Source: Dryobates pubescens
Lineage: Eukaryota > Chordata > Aves > Piciformes > Picidae
Direction of reading: 5' to 3'
DNA: 64,000 nt
NCBI RefSeq assembly: GCF_014839835.1
Contig: NC_071624.1
Location: 21,471,675 to 21,535,674 of the forward strand
Shown: positions 10,243-22,300 of the stretch, one piece after another
How the letters are laid out: the number at the start of each line of letters is the position of its first letter
Position numbering within the stretch: the stretch's first letter is position 1
Position numbers and translations under genes: made by a program
Notes under the pieces: generated by a model
The model's database searches: none
Told to the model about the DNA's origin: nothing
Seen by the model: the letters and a program-made list of their open reading frames with translations, nothing else

Positions 10243-10899
10243 CCGCGCCCTCAGCGCACACCCCGCGGGCCGCCTGGGGCCGCAAGATCGGGGCACGGGG
10301 GAGGCGGTGTCGGCCCGGAGCCGCTCAGCGGCCAGCTCGGCGCCAAGCCGGGCCCACCGGCCCTGCCCGCGGGCGGTGCTGCGGCCTGCGCCCAGCCCCC
10401 GGTGGTCCCACGGCCTGCGCCCAGCCCCCGGGTGGCCGCGGCCCCAGGGACCGGCCCGGAAGGCGACCCCGGCAGCGCTGCCGGTCCGAGGGCATCGCTG
10501 TCATCACCGGCACGGCGTGGCGAGCGCCGCGGGCAGCCCCAGGCCCTCCGCTTCAGGCCAGGCTGTGCTCCAGCCGGAGCGGGGTACCTAAAGCCGGACT
10601 CGGGTTAATTTCAGGTCCTTTAGTCTGGCCTAAATCGCCACCTGCCGTGGGGCTGCTGACTGCGCCGAGGGGCTGCCGCGGGGCAGGAGGAGGCCGGGCG
10701 GCCGTTCCTGGAACTGGGTTGGGGGTCCGGGGGTCGCCTTTTGCAGCATCACCCGGGGGGTGTGGGGGTGGTGCAGCACGTGATGGGGCCTTGCCAGCAG
10801 CTCCCGTGGTGTGACAGGGGGCACAGCTGTGGCTGAGGTGTTGGTGAGGTCAAAAAGAGGGTGATGAGAGCGTCCACAGTCACGTTTGTCTTCCATTAG

Positions 10900-11142
10900 A
10901 GCTTGGGGAGGTTTACTCTTCTCAGAGAGAGGAATTGGCCCTTGGGATGTGCTGCCCAGGGAGGTGGTGGAGTCCCCATGCCTGGAGGTGTTCAAGAAAG
11001 GCTTAGATGTGGCACTTGGAGCCATGGTTGAGTTGTCAGGGGGTGTTAGGGATTAGGTGATAGGTTGGACTTGCTGATCTCTGAGGTCTTTTCTAACCTG
11101 GTTGATTGATTCTGTGATTGTATGATTCTGTGGTTCTATTCA
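10900..11142 (+). mobile_element. CR1 type I, 3' part
   Basis: GAGAGGAATTGGCCCTTGGG to a long TTCTGTGATTGTATGATTCT tail. Confidence 0.9.
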
Positions 11143-11744
11143 GTTCAGCAGGTGATGCTCTGATCCTGTGGTCTGGCTGCTTTCAGTGACAGCTGAGCTG
11201 AAGGATCAAAGCCTGACCAGCTGCTGCTCAAACTGTTTTTCAGGCTGTTTGTGCTGGTGTATATAATCCTCCACCCAGGAGGGATTGTGCAGGCCCCCAG
11301 GTGTTAACAAAGCAGTGCCCTGTTGCTCATCATACCAGTGGTCCAGGGGCTGAAGGTATGTCAGGGTGCTGGAGTCCAGCCTAGGGACAGCTTGGTGCTT
11401 TGTGTGTTCCTCAGGCTGTGCTGGAGTGCTGTTCAGGCAGCCATGAGGCTTAACACAGAGAGACAGTTGTGAGCCAGGCCTTGGAGCTCTTCTCTCTGTT
11501 ACTTCCCTCTGTTGGAATTTGTGTCAGAAAGAGTGGCAGGCCGTGAAGCAGGAATTTCCTGAAGCTCCTCTGGCCCTGTTGGGGTTGCTGTTCCAAGCCT
11601 CAGTGTAGCCATGGATGTGTGTGTGCTGTCCTGCCCACAGCCAGGCATGGAGGCATCTTTAATTAGCAATAACATATGGAATCTGTTGGTGTTTTTGCCT
11701 TGGTGAGGAAAGGATCTTATTGAAGCAGGGCTGGAGGAGGCCAC
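11143..11744. other. probable LRWD1 5' intron, single-copy
   Basis: No repeat or convincing exon recognised. AT-richer pieces (TTTAATTAGCAATAACATAT near 11658) suggest ordinary intron DNA. Confidence 0.5.
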
Positions 11745-12163
11745 AGCAGTGCTGGCAGGGCTGGAAGCCCTCTACTGTGAGGCCAGGCTGAGAGAGTTGG
11801 CCTTGGGCAGCCTGGAGAGGAGAAGGCTCCAGGGAGAGCTTCTGGTGGTCTTGCAGAGCTTCAAGGGGAGATCAGAGAGCTGGGCACAGACTTCTGAGCA
11901 GGGCCTGCTGGGCCAGGCCAAGGGGAGATGGTTTGAAGTGCAAGAGGGAGCTTGAGAGTGGAGAGGAGGAGAAATGTTTGGTGCTGAAGGTGGGGAGAGC
12001 CTGGCCCAGGCTGCCCAGAGAGCTGCCCCATGGCTGGCAGCAGTGCAGGGCAGGATGTGTGGGGCTGGGAGCAGCCTGCTGGGGTTGGGGATCTGACTGC
12101 AGGGGGTTGGACTGGGTGAGCTTTAAAGGTCCCTTCCCACCCACCCCAGCCTGGCATTAGCAA
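11745..12163 (+). mobile_element. CR1 type IV
   Basis: GGCCAGGCTGAGAGAGTTGG to TCCCACCCACCCCAGCCTGG. Confidence 0.85.
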
Positions 12164-12424
12164 TTGGTAGGTGTTTACATTTCTGCTAATTAATTCAAAC
12201 TGGAGGGGAAATTGAGAAGCTGTCAGCCAAGAGTCTCCATCTGGCCAGGCCAGTGAGTGCTCTGTGCTGTGTCCTTGGGAGGGAGGTGTTCACCACAGGG
12301 GGGTTTCTTCTGGCTGTTGCTGTTTATGTGGAAGCCTGTTGGAGATCTTGGAGCAGAGCCCTGTTGCTGAGGAGAGGTACAGAGAGGCTCAGAAGAGGTG
12401 CAGAGGCTGTCCTGGTTGACAGCA

Positions 12425-13062
12425 GCTGAACATGAGCCAGCAGTGTGCCCAGGAGGCCGAGAAGGCCAAGGGCATCCTGGGCTGCATCAGGAAGAGTGTG
12501 GCCAGCAGGAGCAGGGAGGTCATTGTGCCCTGTGCTCAGCACTGCTTAGGCCACACCTTGAGTCCTGTGGCCAGTTCTGGGCTCCTCAGTTCAAGAAGGA
12601 CATTGAGAGACTTGAAGGTGTCCAGAGAAGGGCAACAAAGCTGGGGAGGGGTCTGGAGCACAGCCCTGTGAGGAGAGGCTGAGGGAGCTGGGGTTGCTTA
12701 GCCTGCAGAAGAGGAGGCTCAGGGGAGACCTTCTTGCTCTCTCCAGCTCCCTGAAAGGAGGTTGTAGCCAGGTGGGGGTTGGGCTCTTCTCCCAGGCCTC
12801 CAGCACCAGAACAAGAGGACACAGTCTCAAGCTGTGCCAGGGGAGGTTCAGGCTGGAGGGGAGGAGAAAGTTCTTCCCAGCAAGAGAGATTGGCCCTTGG
12901 GATGTGCTGCCCAGGGAGGTGGTGGAGTCCCCATCCCTGGAGGTGTTCAGGAGGGGACTGGATGTGGCACTTGGAGCCATGGGTTAGCTGTCAGGAGGTG
13001 TTGGGTGAGAGCCTTGATGACCTCTGAGGTCTTTTCCACCCTTATTGATTCAATGATTCTAT
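12425..13062 (+). mobile_element. CR1 type I, about 0.64 kb
   Basis: From GCCAGCAGTGTGCCCAGGAG through GCCACACCTTGAGTCCTGTG to TTGATTCAATGATTCTATGA; little diverged. Confidence 0.92.
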
Positions 13063-13398
13063 GAGAGGTGAGACCCTCCTGGTCTTGAGTGCCATCAGCC
13101 TGTGTACAACTGTCACCTACAGCAGGTCTGTCACTTGATCAGCCAAGGGAAGACCTTGCTGTGGTGTTGGGGGGGGGGCTGGGTGCCCAGCAGCTTCTGC
13201 TGCTTGTGTTGCATCCACGTGGCAAAGGCAGCACCAAACCCAGCAGCGAAGCTCATAGCATCCCTCGCCCCCCTGGAGCCTCCTGCAGGGGCTTCCTCTG
13301 CTGCTTCTGCTCCCTCTTCTGCTTCTTTCTTTGACCAGGAAGGCTACAAGGAGAGCTCCTGCAGCTGCCTGCTTCCAGCAGAGGGGTGGAGATCAAAG

Positions 13399-16300
13399 AT
13401 GTCCAAGATCACCACAGAGCTGCTGCTGGAGAGAGCGGTGCCCAAGTCCACCAGGCTGCGGAAGATCGAGACGCTGAAGTGAGTGCCGAGCCCCCGGGCC
13501 TGGGGGGCTGCAGCTCAGCTCAGCCTGGGGCACACTTCCCCCTTCTTCCCTCTGTCCCCCCATTTGTTTCCTTTTTGCCCCTCCATTCTCTTTTTTCTTT
13601 TCCCCTTGGCTCCCTTGCTTCCTGCCCCCCCCCCCCCCTTGGCTCCCTTGCTTCCTCCTTGGTTGTTCTTTGTTATTTCCTTCCTCCTGGAAACAGAAGG
13701 CTGGATCCACAGCCCAGGAGGGGAGGTGGCCCTGCTGATGGGGGAGGACTGGGGGAGCTGCCAGCACTAGATAGCTTATCAGCAGTTCCCTCCTCTTTTC
13801 CCCCTTTCTGTTCTCTGTGTGCTGCCATCTTCTCTCTGCAGACCAGCCTCAGGCTGCTTTAAAACTGCTTAACCTTCAGGGATGCTCCCCAATACACTTT
13901 TGCCCTTGCTGGGTCCTGAAAGCCAACAAGAATCTCTTCTGGCCTGGATTTTGGGAGGTTTCAAACCCACTCTGGGCATTGTTTGCCCTCCCTTCATTCC
14001 TCCCCAGTGCTTTCTATCCCCAGGAGGTCTGATGATGTTGGTACCTCAAACACTGCAGGAAAGGAGAAGGAACTCTGACACACTTCACTAAATCCACCTC
14101 AGTTGCTCAGATCCTTAGCCCTGGAAGGTGTCTTTCCAAACCTTCAGTACAGTGGAACTCCCCTGTTGCAGGTCTGCCAATTCCTGCTTGGCACTTTGGT
14201 TGTTGCTGATGACAACCTCAGGAGGCTCAACAAGACCAAGGGCAAGGTCCTGCAGCTGGGGCAGGGCAATCCCAGGCACTGCTAGAGGCTGGGCAGGGAC
14301 TGGCTGCAGAGCAGCCCTGGAGCAAAGGCCTTGGGGGTGCTGGGGGAGGAGAAGCTCAGCAGGAGCCAGCAGGGAGCACTTGCAGCCCAGAGAGCCAAGC
14401 AGAGCCTGGGCTGCAGCAAGAGAAGTGTGGCCAGCAGGGCCAGGGAGGGGATTCTGCCCCTCTGCTCCACTCTGCTGAGACCACAGCTGGAGCTCTGGGG
14501 CCAGTTCTGGAGCCTCTGTGCCAGGAAGGATCTGGGGGTGCTGGAAGGTGTCCAGAGCAGGGCCACGAGGAGGAGCAGAGGGCTGGAGCTGCTCTGCTGT
14601 GAGGACAGACTGAGGGAGTTGGGGTTGTGCAGGCTGGAGAGGAGAAGGCTTTGAGGAGACCTCATTGTGGCCTTCCAGGATCTGCAGGGGGCTCCAGGAA
14701 AGCTGGGGAGGGACTTTTGAGGGTGTCAGGGAGGGATAGGACTGGGGGGGATGGAACAAAACTAGAAGTGGGGAGATTGAGATTGGCTGTGAGGAAGAAG
14801 TTGTTCCCCAGGAGGGTGGTGAGAGCCTGGCATAGGCTGCCCAGGGAGGTGGTGGAAGCCTCCTGCCTGGAGGTGTTTGCAGCCAGGCTGGAGGTGGCTG
14901 TGAGCAACCTGCTGTAGTGTGAGGTGTCCCTGGCCATGGCAGGGGGCTTGGAGCTGGCTGATCCTTGAGGTCCCATCCAACCTTGCCAGTTTTGTGATTC
15001 TTCCATGCAGCTTTGTACCTGCAGGGGTTGTGCAGGGTTAGGTTTCATGAGGTCTATTTGGGGACCACTCTGAGCCTCTCCCCAGAGTGCCACAGTGGCA
15101 GTGCTCTGCTTTGCTGCCCACTGGCTTCTGGTCTCCCTTTCTGTGCTTTGCCTGGTGAGGTTTCTGAGAGAAGGAGAAGTGTTCCTGCTCTGGCTTCCTA
15201 ATCTTGTTTACCTCATTTGCTCACACTTTGTTTAGATTTAGGAGGCCTTTGTTTGCTGAAGGAACTCAGCCTTGTTTTGGCTGTGTGGACTAGAAGCTCC
15301 CTTTGAGGCTCAGCTAAATGATCTGATCAGATCTAAATGACCCTTCTCTTAATATCATAAACTCACAGACTGCTAGGAGTTGGAGGGGACCTCTGGAGCT
15401 CATCCAGGCCAAGCCCTGCTCCAGCAGGGCACCCACAGCAGCTTGCCCAGCACCACAATGCCCAGGGGGGGTTGGAAGCTCTCCACACCAGGACACTCCA
15501 CAACCTCTCTGGGCAGCCTGCTCCAGGCCTCCAGCACCCTCACAACAAACAGCTTTCTCCTCCTCTTCACATCCAACCTCCTGGGCTCCACTCTGTGCCC
15601 CTTGCTGCCCCTTGGCCTGGCCCTGGGCACCACTCAGCAGAGTCTGGCCCCAGCCTCTTGCCCCCCACAGCTCCTTTAGCTCTTGCTGAGCATTGCTCAG
15701 CTGCCCTCTGGGGCTGCTCTTCTGCAGGCTCTCAGCCCCAGGGCTCTCAGCCTTTGCTGCTCCCAGAGCTGCTCCAGGCCCCTCAGCAGCTCTGCAGCCT
15801 CCCCTGGACTCTCTCCAGCAGTTCTCTGTCCCTCCTGAACTGGGGAGCCCAGAACTGGACCCAGGACTCTCCCTAGGACAGAGTAGAGGTGGAGGATAAC
15901 CTTCCTCAACCTGCTGGATACACTCAGGACCCCATTGGCCTTCTTGTCCCCCAGGGCACATTGCTGCCTCATGGGGAACTTGTCTCCTAGCACTCCCAGG
16001 TTCCACCCTGTGCCCCTTGCTGCCCCTTGTGCTGTCCCTGGGCACCACTCAGCAGAGTCTGGCCCCAGCCTCTTGCCCCCCCCAACTCCTTTAGCTCTTG
16101 CTGAGCCTTTCTCAGCTCCCCTCTGGGGCTGCTCTGCTCCAGGCTCAACATTCCCAGGGCTCTCAGCCATGCTCTTGGACCCAAAGTGCTGCTGTCACAG
16201 AGGAGGGGGATCTCTTCCCCCCCCCCCCCCCCCCCCCCAAATCTGTTGTACATTTGCTATTGCAAAGGAGAATCCCTCTGGCTTGGTGGCAGCCTTGGCA

Positions 16301-19300
16301 TCTGATTTGGATGGTTTAGGTTGGAAAGGACTTGAAAGATCACCTAGTTCCACCCTCCCTGCCAACAGGCAGGGACTGCTTTCACTAGGCTAGGTTGCTC
16401 CAGGCCTCATCCCACCTGGCTTTGAACACCTCCAGGCTTGGAACATCCTCAGCTGCTCAGGACAGCCTATTGCAGTGCCTCAGCACCTTCAGGAGGGAGA
16501 ACTTCTTCCTGATGCCCAGTCTAAAGCCAGGTTTTTCCAGCTAGGAGCCCTCATCCCTTGTCCTGTCATGCTGTGTCTTTGTAACAAGTCCTTCTCCAGC
16601 AGCTCTGTAGCCTCCTTCAGATACTGGAAGGCTGCTTCTGAGCTCTCCCTGCAAGTTAGTTCCAACTTCCCAAGCTGGGAATTTAGTTCTTTGGAAGCAG
16701 CCCAAATGATCTGGGGACCTACCTTGCTCTTGGCCTGAACTGACTTCCTTACTCCAGAGAAGAAAACCTCTGGGCTGGCTCAGCAAGCTGATCCAGTTTG
16801 CCCCAAGGGGGTGGGAGTGCCCCAGGCTGGAGCTGTGCCAGGGGAGCCTCAGCTTGGACATGAGGAAAGATTTCTTCCCAGCAAGGGCTCTCAGGCACTG
16901 GCCCAGGCTGCTCAGAGCTGAGCTCCAGCTGCCAGAAGGTCTCCAAAGCTGAGGGAGAAGCTGGAGGGGAGGGGAGGATAGGATAGGATAGGATAGGATA
17001 GGATAGGATAGGATAGGATAGGATAGGATAGGATAGGATAGGATTAACCAGGTTGGAAAAGACCTCAGAGATCAGCAAGTCCAAGCTGTCACTCAACACC
17101 TCCTGACAACTCAACCATGGCTCCAAGTGCCACATCCAAGCCCCTCTTGAACACCTCCAGGGATGGGGACTCCACCACCTCCCTGGGCAGCACATCCCAA
17201 GGGCCAATCTCTCTTGCTGGGAAGAACTTTCTCCTCCCCTCCAGCCTGAACCTCCCCTGGCACAGCTTGAGACTGTGTCCTCTTGTTCTGGTGCTGGGTG
17301 CCTGGGAGAAGAGCCCAACCCCCACCTGGCTACAACCTCCCTTCAGGGAGTTGGAGAGAGCAAGAAGGTCTCCCCTGAGCCTCCTCTTCTGCAGGCTAAG
17401 CAACCCCAGCTCCCTCAGCCTCTCCTCCCAGGGCTGTGCTCCAGACTCTTCCCCAGCTTTGTTGCCCTTCTCTGGACACCTTCAAGTCTCTCAATGTCCT
17501 TCTTAAACTGAGGAGCCCAGAACTGGACACAGGACTCAAGGTGTGGCCTAAGCAGTGCTGAGCACAGGGCACAATGACCTCCCTGCTCCTGCTGGCCACA
17601 CTCTTCCTGCTGCAGGCCAGGATGCCCTTGGCCCCCTGGGCACACTGCTGGCTCCTGTTCAGCTGCCATCACCCACTCCCCGTCCAGGTCCCTTTCTGCC
17701 TGGCTGCTCTCAGCCACTCTGCCCCCAGCCTGCAGCACTCTCCCAACCTCCAAGGACCTTGGTGGTGGGGGGGTTTCCCCTTCCTTTTGGCAGGGAGCCC
17801 CTGCAGCCCATTGCTGCCCTGCTTGCTTTCCAGCCTCTCCAAGCTGCAGCTGAAGCCTGGGGACCTGGACCCTCGCTTGTTCTCCCGCCTGAGGCACCTG
17901 CAGAAGCTGGATCTCTCTGACAACCTCCTGGACAAGTTCCCCAGCAGCCTGGCCCTGCCTGACCTGCGTGTCCTCAACTGCAACAACAACAAGCTGGAGG
18001 ATGTCACTGCCCTCAAGCAGTTCCCCCTGCTGGAGGAGCTCACCTATGAGAACAATGTCTACCTGACAGTGAGTCACCCCCCACCTGTCCCCCTCCTTCT
18101 CCCCCCCTGCCCAGGGAAGCAGAGAAGCCAGCAGCAGTGATGCCTCCTCCTCCTGGATCCTTCATAGAGTGATGGAGAAAGGACCATAAAGGTCATCCAG
18201 TTCCAACCCCCCACCCCACTGCCATGGGCAGGGGCACCTCACACCACCACAGGTGGCTCAGGGTCTCATCCAGCCTGACCTTGAACACTTCCAGGGAGGA
18301 GAACATCCACAACCCAGAGGGGAGCTGAGCAATGCTCAGCAAGAGCTAAAGGAGCTGTGGGGGACAAGAGGCTGGGGCCAGACTCTGCTCAGTGGTGCCC
18401 AGGGCCAGACCAAGGGGCAGCAAGGGGCACAGAGTGGAGCCCAGGAGGTTGGATGTGAAGAGGAGGAGAAAGTTGTTTGTTGTGAGGGTGCTGGAGGCCT
18501 GGAGCAGGCTGCCCAGAGAGGTTGTGGAGTGTCCTGGTGTGGAGAGCTTCCAAAGGCACCTGGGCATTGTGGTGCTGGGCAAGCTGCTGTGGGTGCCCTG
18601 CTGGAGCAGGGCTTGGCCTGGATGAGCTCCAGAGGTCCCTTCCAGTGCCACTTTCCTGAGGCTGTGGGATGGGCTCAGCCAGCTGGCAGTGTAACAGCAG
18701 AAGTCAGGCAGGGCTGGGCTGCTGCTTTCCTCGATGCCTGTCCTGGGCACTGGGAGCTGTTAGCAGAAGGCAGCCAGGAGCTGCTGCATTCATGCAGCAA
18801 GCAAACAGCTTTGAAATACTTAAATGAAACCAAGAAAGCAACTTGGAAACACACATTTAGGTCTCCCTGGAGCCTTCTCCTCTCCAGCCTGCACAACCCC
18901 AGCTCCCTCAGTCTGTCCTCAGAGCAGAGCAGCTCCAGCCCTGTTTGTGGCTTGACTGGGGAGCTGCTGCGACCTGAAGCAGCCCTGAGCCGCAGCAGCC
19001 CCTGGTTCCCTGGGGCAGGGCCTTGCTGTGTGCTGGGGCTGCAGGCTGGGAGCAGGGCGCCTGGCAGCGCCCCGGGCCGAGCCCGGGCACACCGCCGCCG
19101 CCTGCTGGTGGCTGGCAGTACTGCAGGGGCGCTGCAGGGCTCTGCCTGCCCCTGCTGATCCCAGCTCCAAGGAGAGCATTGATGAGCAGCTGGAAGGTGA
19201 TGTTCAGGTTCAAGCTGGAAATCACAGAAAAGGTTTAGTTGGAAGGGACCTTAAAGCTCAGCCAGCTCCATCCCTCTGCCATGGGCAGGGACACCTCCCA

Positions 19301-22300
19301 CCAGCACAGCCTGCTCAAGGCCTCATCCAGCCTGGCCTTGAACACCTCCAAGGAGGGGGCAGCCACAACCTCTCTGGCCAACCTGTGCCAGAGTCTCCCC
19401 ACCCTGTCAAGAATTTCTTCCTCATCTCCAGTCTCAATCTGCCCTCTCCCAGCTCAAAGCCATTGCCTCTCATCCTGTCACTCTCAGCCCCTGTCAAAAG
19501 TCCCTCTCCAGCCTTCCTGTTGCTTCCCTTCAGGTACTGGAAGGTTGCTCTAAGGTCTTCCTGCAGCCTTTTTCTCTCTATGCTGAACAGCCCCAACTCT
19601 CTCATCCTGGCCCCACAGGGGAGGTTCTGCAGCCTCTGATATCTTTGTGGCCTCCTCTGGAGCCTCTCCAGCAGCTCCAGGTCCTTCTTGTGCTGGGACC
19701 CCCAGAGCTGGAGGCAGTGCTGCAGGTGGGGGCTGAGCAGAGCAAAGCAGGGGGGCAGAATCCCCTCCCTGTGCTGCTGCTCTCCCTGCTCTGGCTGCAG
19801 CTCAGCACTCAGCTGGCTCTGGGCTGCCAGGGACCACTGCTGGCTCCTGGGGAGTTTGTCACCACCTGACCCCCCCAAGGCCTTCTCCTGCAGGCTGCTC
19901 TGGAGCCACTCCTCATCCAGCCTGGATTTGTGCTTGGGATTGCCCTGACCCAGGAACAAGACCTTGCCCTTGGCCTTGCTGAGCTGCATGAGGTTGGCCT
20001 GGGCTCACCTCTGCAGCCTGCCAGGGTCCCTCTGGATGGATCCCTTCCCTCCAGTGTGTCAACCACACCACACTGCTTGGGGTCCTCTCTGACTTGCTGG
20101 GGGTGGCTCAGGCCCACTGCCTGTGTCACCAGCAGGAGGTGACATCACAGATGGCTTTTGCTGGCTGGACACATTCCCCTCTGTGCTGGTGTGAGCCTTA
20201 ACTGTGGTTTGAGAGCTCAGATGATAACAAGTTGAGAATTCCTCCCCCCCCTTTCCCTGGCAAGGAAGGGGAGAGGGAGAAAAAGAGAGAAAAAGGGGGG
20301 GTAGGGGAAGGGGCAGGAGGTGAATCTGTGAGAGTTGCCTTGGAAGGAGGAGAGGTGAATCTTTTAACTCTCTAGAGCAGTGCCAGGGAGGCTTTGCAAG
20401 GGCCAGGGGTAAGGACAAAGAGGAGAATACACAAAGCCAAGCCTGGGTGGCCTTGGGGTTCCCTGGATGTTGGTGGGTTCAGTCCTTCAGAGAGCATGGG
20501 TGCAGCTTGGAGAGAGAGCCAGGCCTGCCCACAGGGCCAGGGCAGGAAAGCAGCAGCAGCTGAGAGCTCTTGGGAGCAGGCCAGGCAGGAGAAGAGGCCA
20601 GCAGCAGCAAATGGCCTCCTTGAGAGGCTGGCTGGGCAGGAAGGGGGAAGGGGATGGAATGGGATGGGATGGAATAGGATGGGATGGAATGGAATAGGAT
20701 GGGATGGGATGGAATGGGATGGAGTGGAATGGGATGGGATGGAATGGAATGGGATGGAATGCAATAGAATTAACCAGGTTGGAAGAGACCTTTGAGATCA
20801 CCAAGTCCAACCTCTCACCCAGCACCATCTGATCAACTGAACCATGGCTCCAAGAGCCTCATCCAGGCTCTTCCTAAACACCTCCAGGCATGGGGACTCC
20901 ACCACCTCCCTGGGCAGCACATCCCAAGGGCCAATCTCTCTCTCTGGGAAGAATTTCTTCCTTCCCTCCAGCCTAAACCTCCCCTGGCACAGCTTGAGAC
21001 TGTGTCCCCTTGTTCTGGTGCTGGCTGCTTGGGAGAAGAGCCCAACCCCCACCTGGCTCCAGCCTCCCTTCAGGTAGCTGCAGCCAGCAGACCACCTTTG
21101 ACCCAGGGGAGCCTTCCTCCTGGGAGGGGAAACCCAAGTCCCTCTCTGCCTGCCTGGAGCAAGCTTCTTTCCTCCTCCTGAGGGGCTGGGCTCTTTCACA
21201 CACACACAGCCCCCACCAGGATGGGTGTCAGCCAGCACACCCTGCTCCTTGGCTGTGTTCTGTGCCCCCTGTGACTGTGGTGCCCTCTCTCCCCAGCTCA
21301 ACGACGACTACAAGGCGATGTTCCTGCTGGAGAACCTGCGGCTGCTCAACGGCAAGGACATCACCAAGCTGGCCAACCACGTCAGGAGAGTCAACAGCCA
21401 GAAGCTCACCAGCAAGGTGAGGTGGGAGCTGCTCTCTCCAGCCCCAGCAGTTACCCAAAGCACACAGTCTCACCCAGCTGCCTGCTTGCAAGAGACCTGA
21501 AGGCTCAGCGAGGCTGGCCACAGCCCAGCAGCTGTCTGCAGACAGCTCCCAGGCCGTGCCCCGAGCTCCTCAGCCTAACAGCCTTTAAACCCCTCCAGGG
21601 AGGGGGAGTCCAACCTGGTGGCAGGAGACAGAGAAGCACAGAATCTCCTGGCTGGAGAGGACCTTAAGATAGAATCATAGAATCAATGAGGTTGGAAGAA
21701 GCCTCAGAGATCAGCAAGTCCAAGCTGTCACCCAACACCTCCTGACAACTAAACCATGGCTCCAAAGTGCCACATCCAATCCCCTCCTAAACACCTCCAG
21801 GGATGGGGACTCCACCACCTCCCTGGGCAGCACATCCCAAGGGCCAATCTCTTTTGCTGGGAAGAACTTTCTCCTCCCCTCCAGCCTAAACCTCCCCTGG
21901 CACAGCTTGAGACTGTGTCCTCTTGTTCTGGTGCTGCTTGCCTGAGGGAAGACACCAACCCCCACCTGGCTACAACCTCCCTCAGGGAGTTGTAGAGAGC
22001 AAGAAGGTCTCCCCTGAGCCTCCTCTCACTGAGTCCAACCATAACCTAACCTCTCCCTGTACACAACTCTGACACCATGGCCCTGAGCTCCTCAGCCAAA
22101 CAGCTTTTAAACCCCTCCAGGGATGGGGACTCCACCACCTCCCTGGGCAGCCTGGGCCAGTGCCCAAGGACCCTTTAGGTGCAGAAATTTTTCCTAATAT
22201 CCAAGCTGAACCTCCCCTGGGGCAACTTGAGGCCACATCCTCTTGTCCTGTCAATTGTCACCTGGCACAAGAGCCCAACCCCCCCTGGCTCCAGCCTCCT

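Larger units (their letters stand above)
9480..10620. promoter_or_regulatory. CpG island, bidirectional ALKBH4/LRWD1 promoter
   Basis: Dense CpG and several GC boxes (CCCCGCCCCGCC near 9820-9840) surround ALKBH4 exon 1 at 9856-9942. The two genes point away from it, as they do in mammals. CR1 copies stop at 9476 and resume at 10900, so the island is repeat-free. LRWD1 coding starts 3.3 kb further right, so an untranslated first exon inside the island is expected. Confidence 0.8.

Noticed and set aside
9518-10608. Long Ala/Pro/Gly/Arg frames in the CpG island
   Set aside because: High GC removes stops by chance. Only ALKBH4 exon 1 has homology and splice support.
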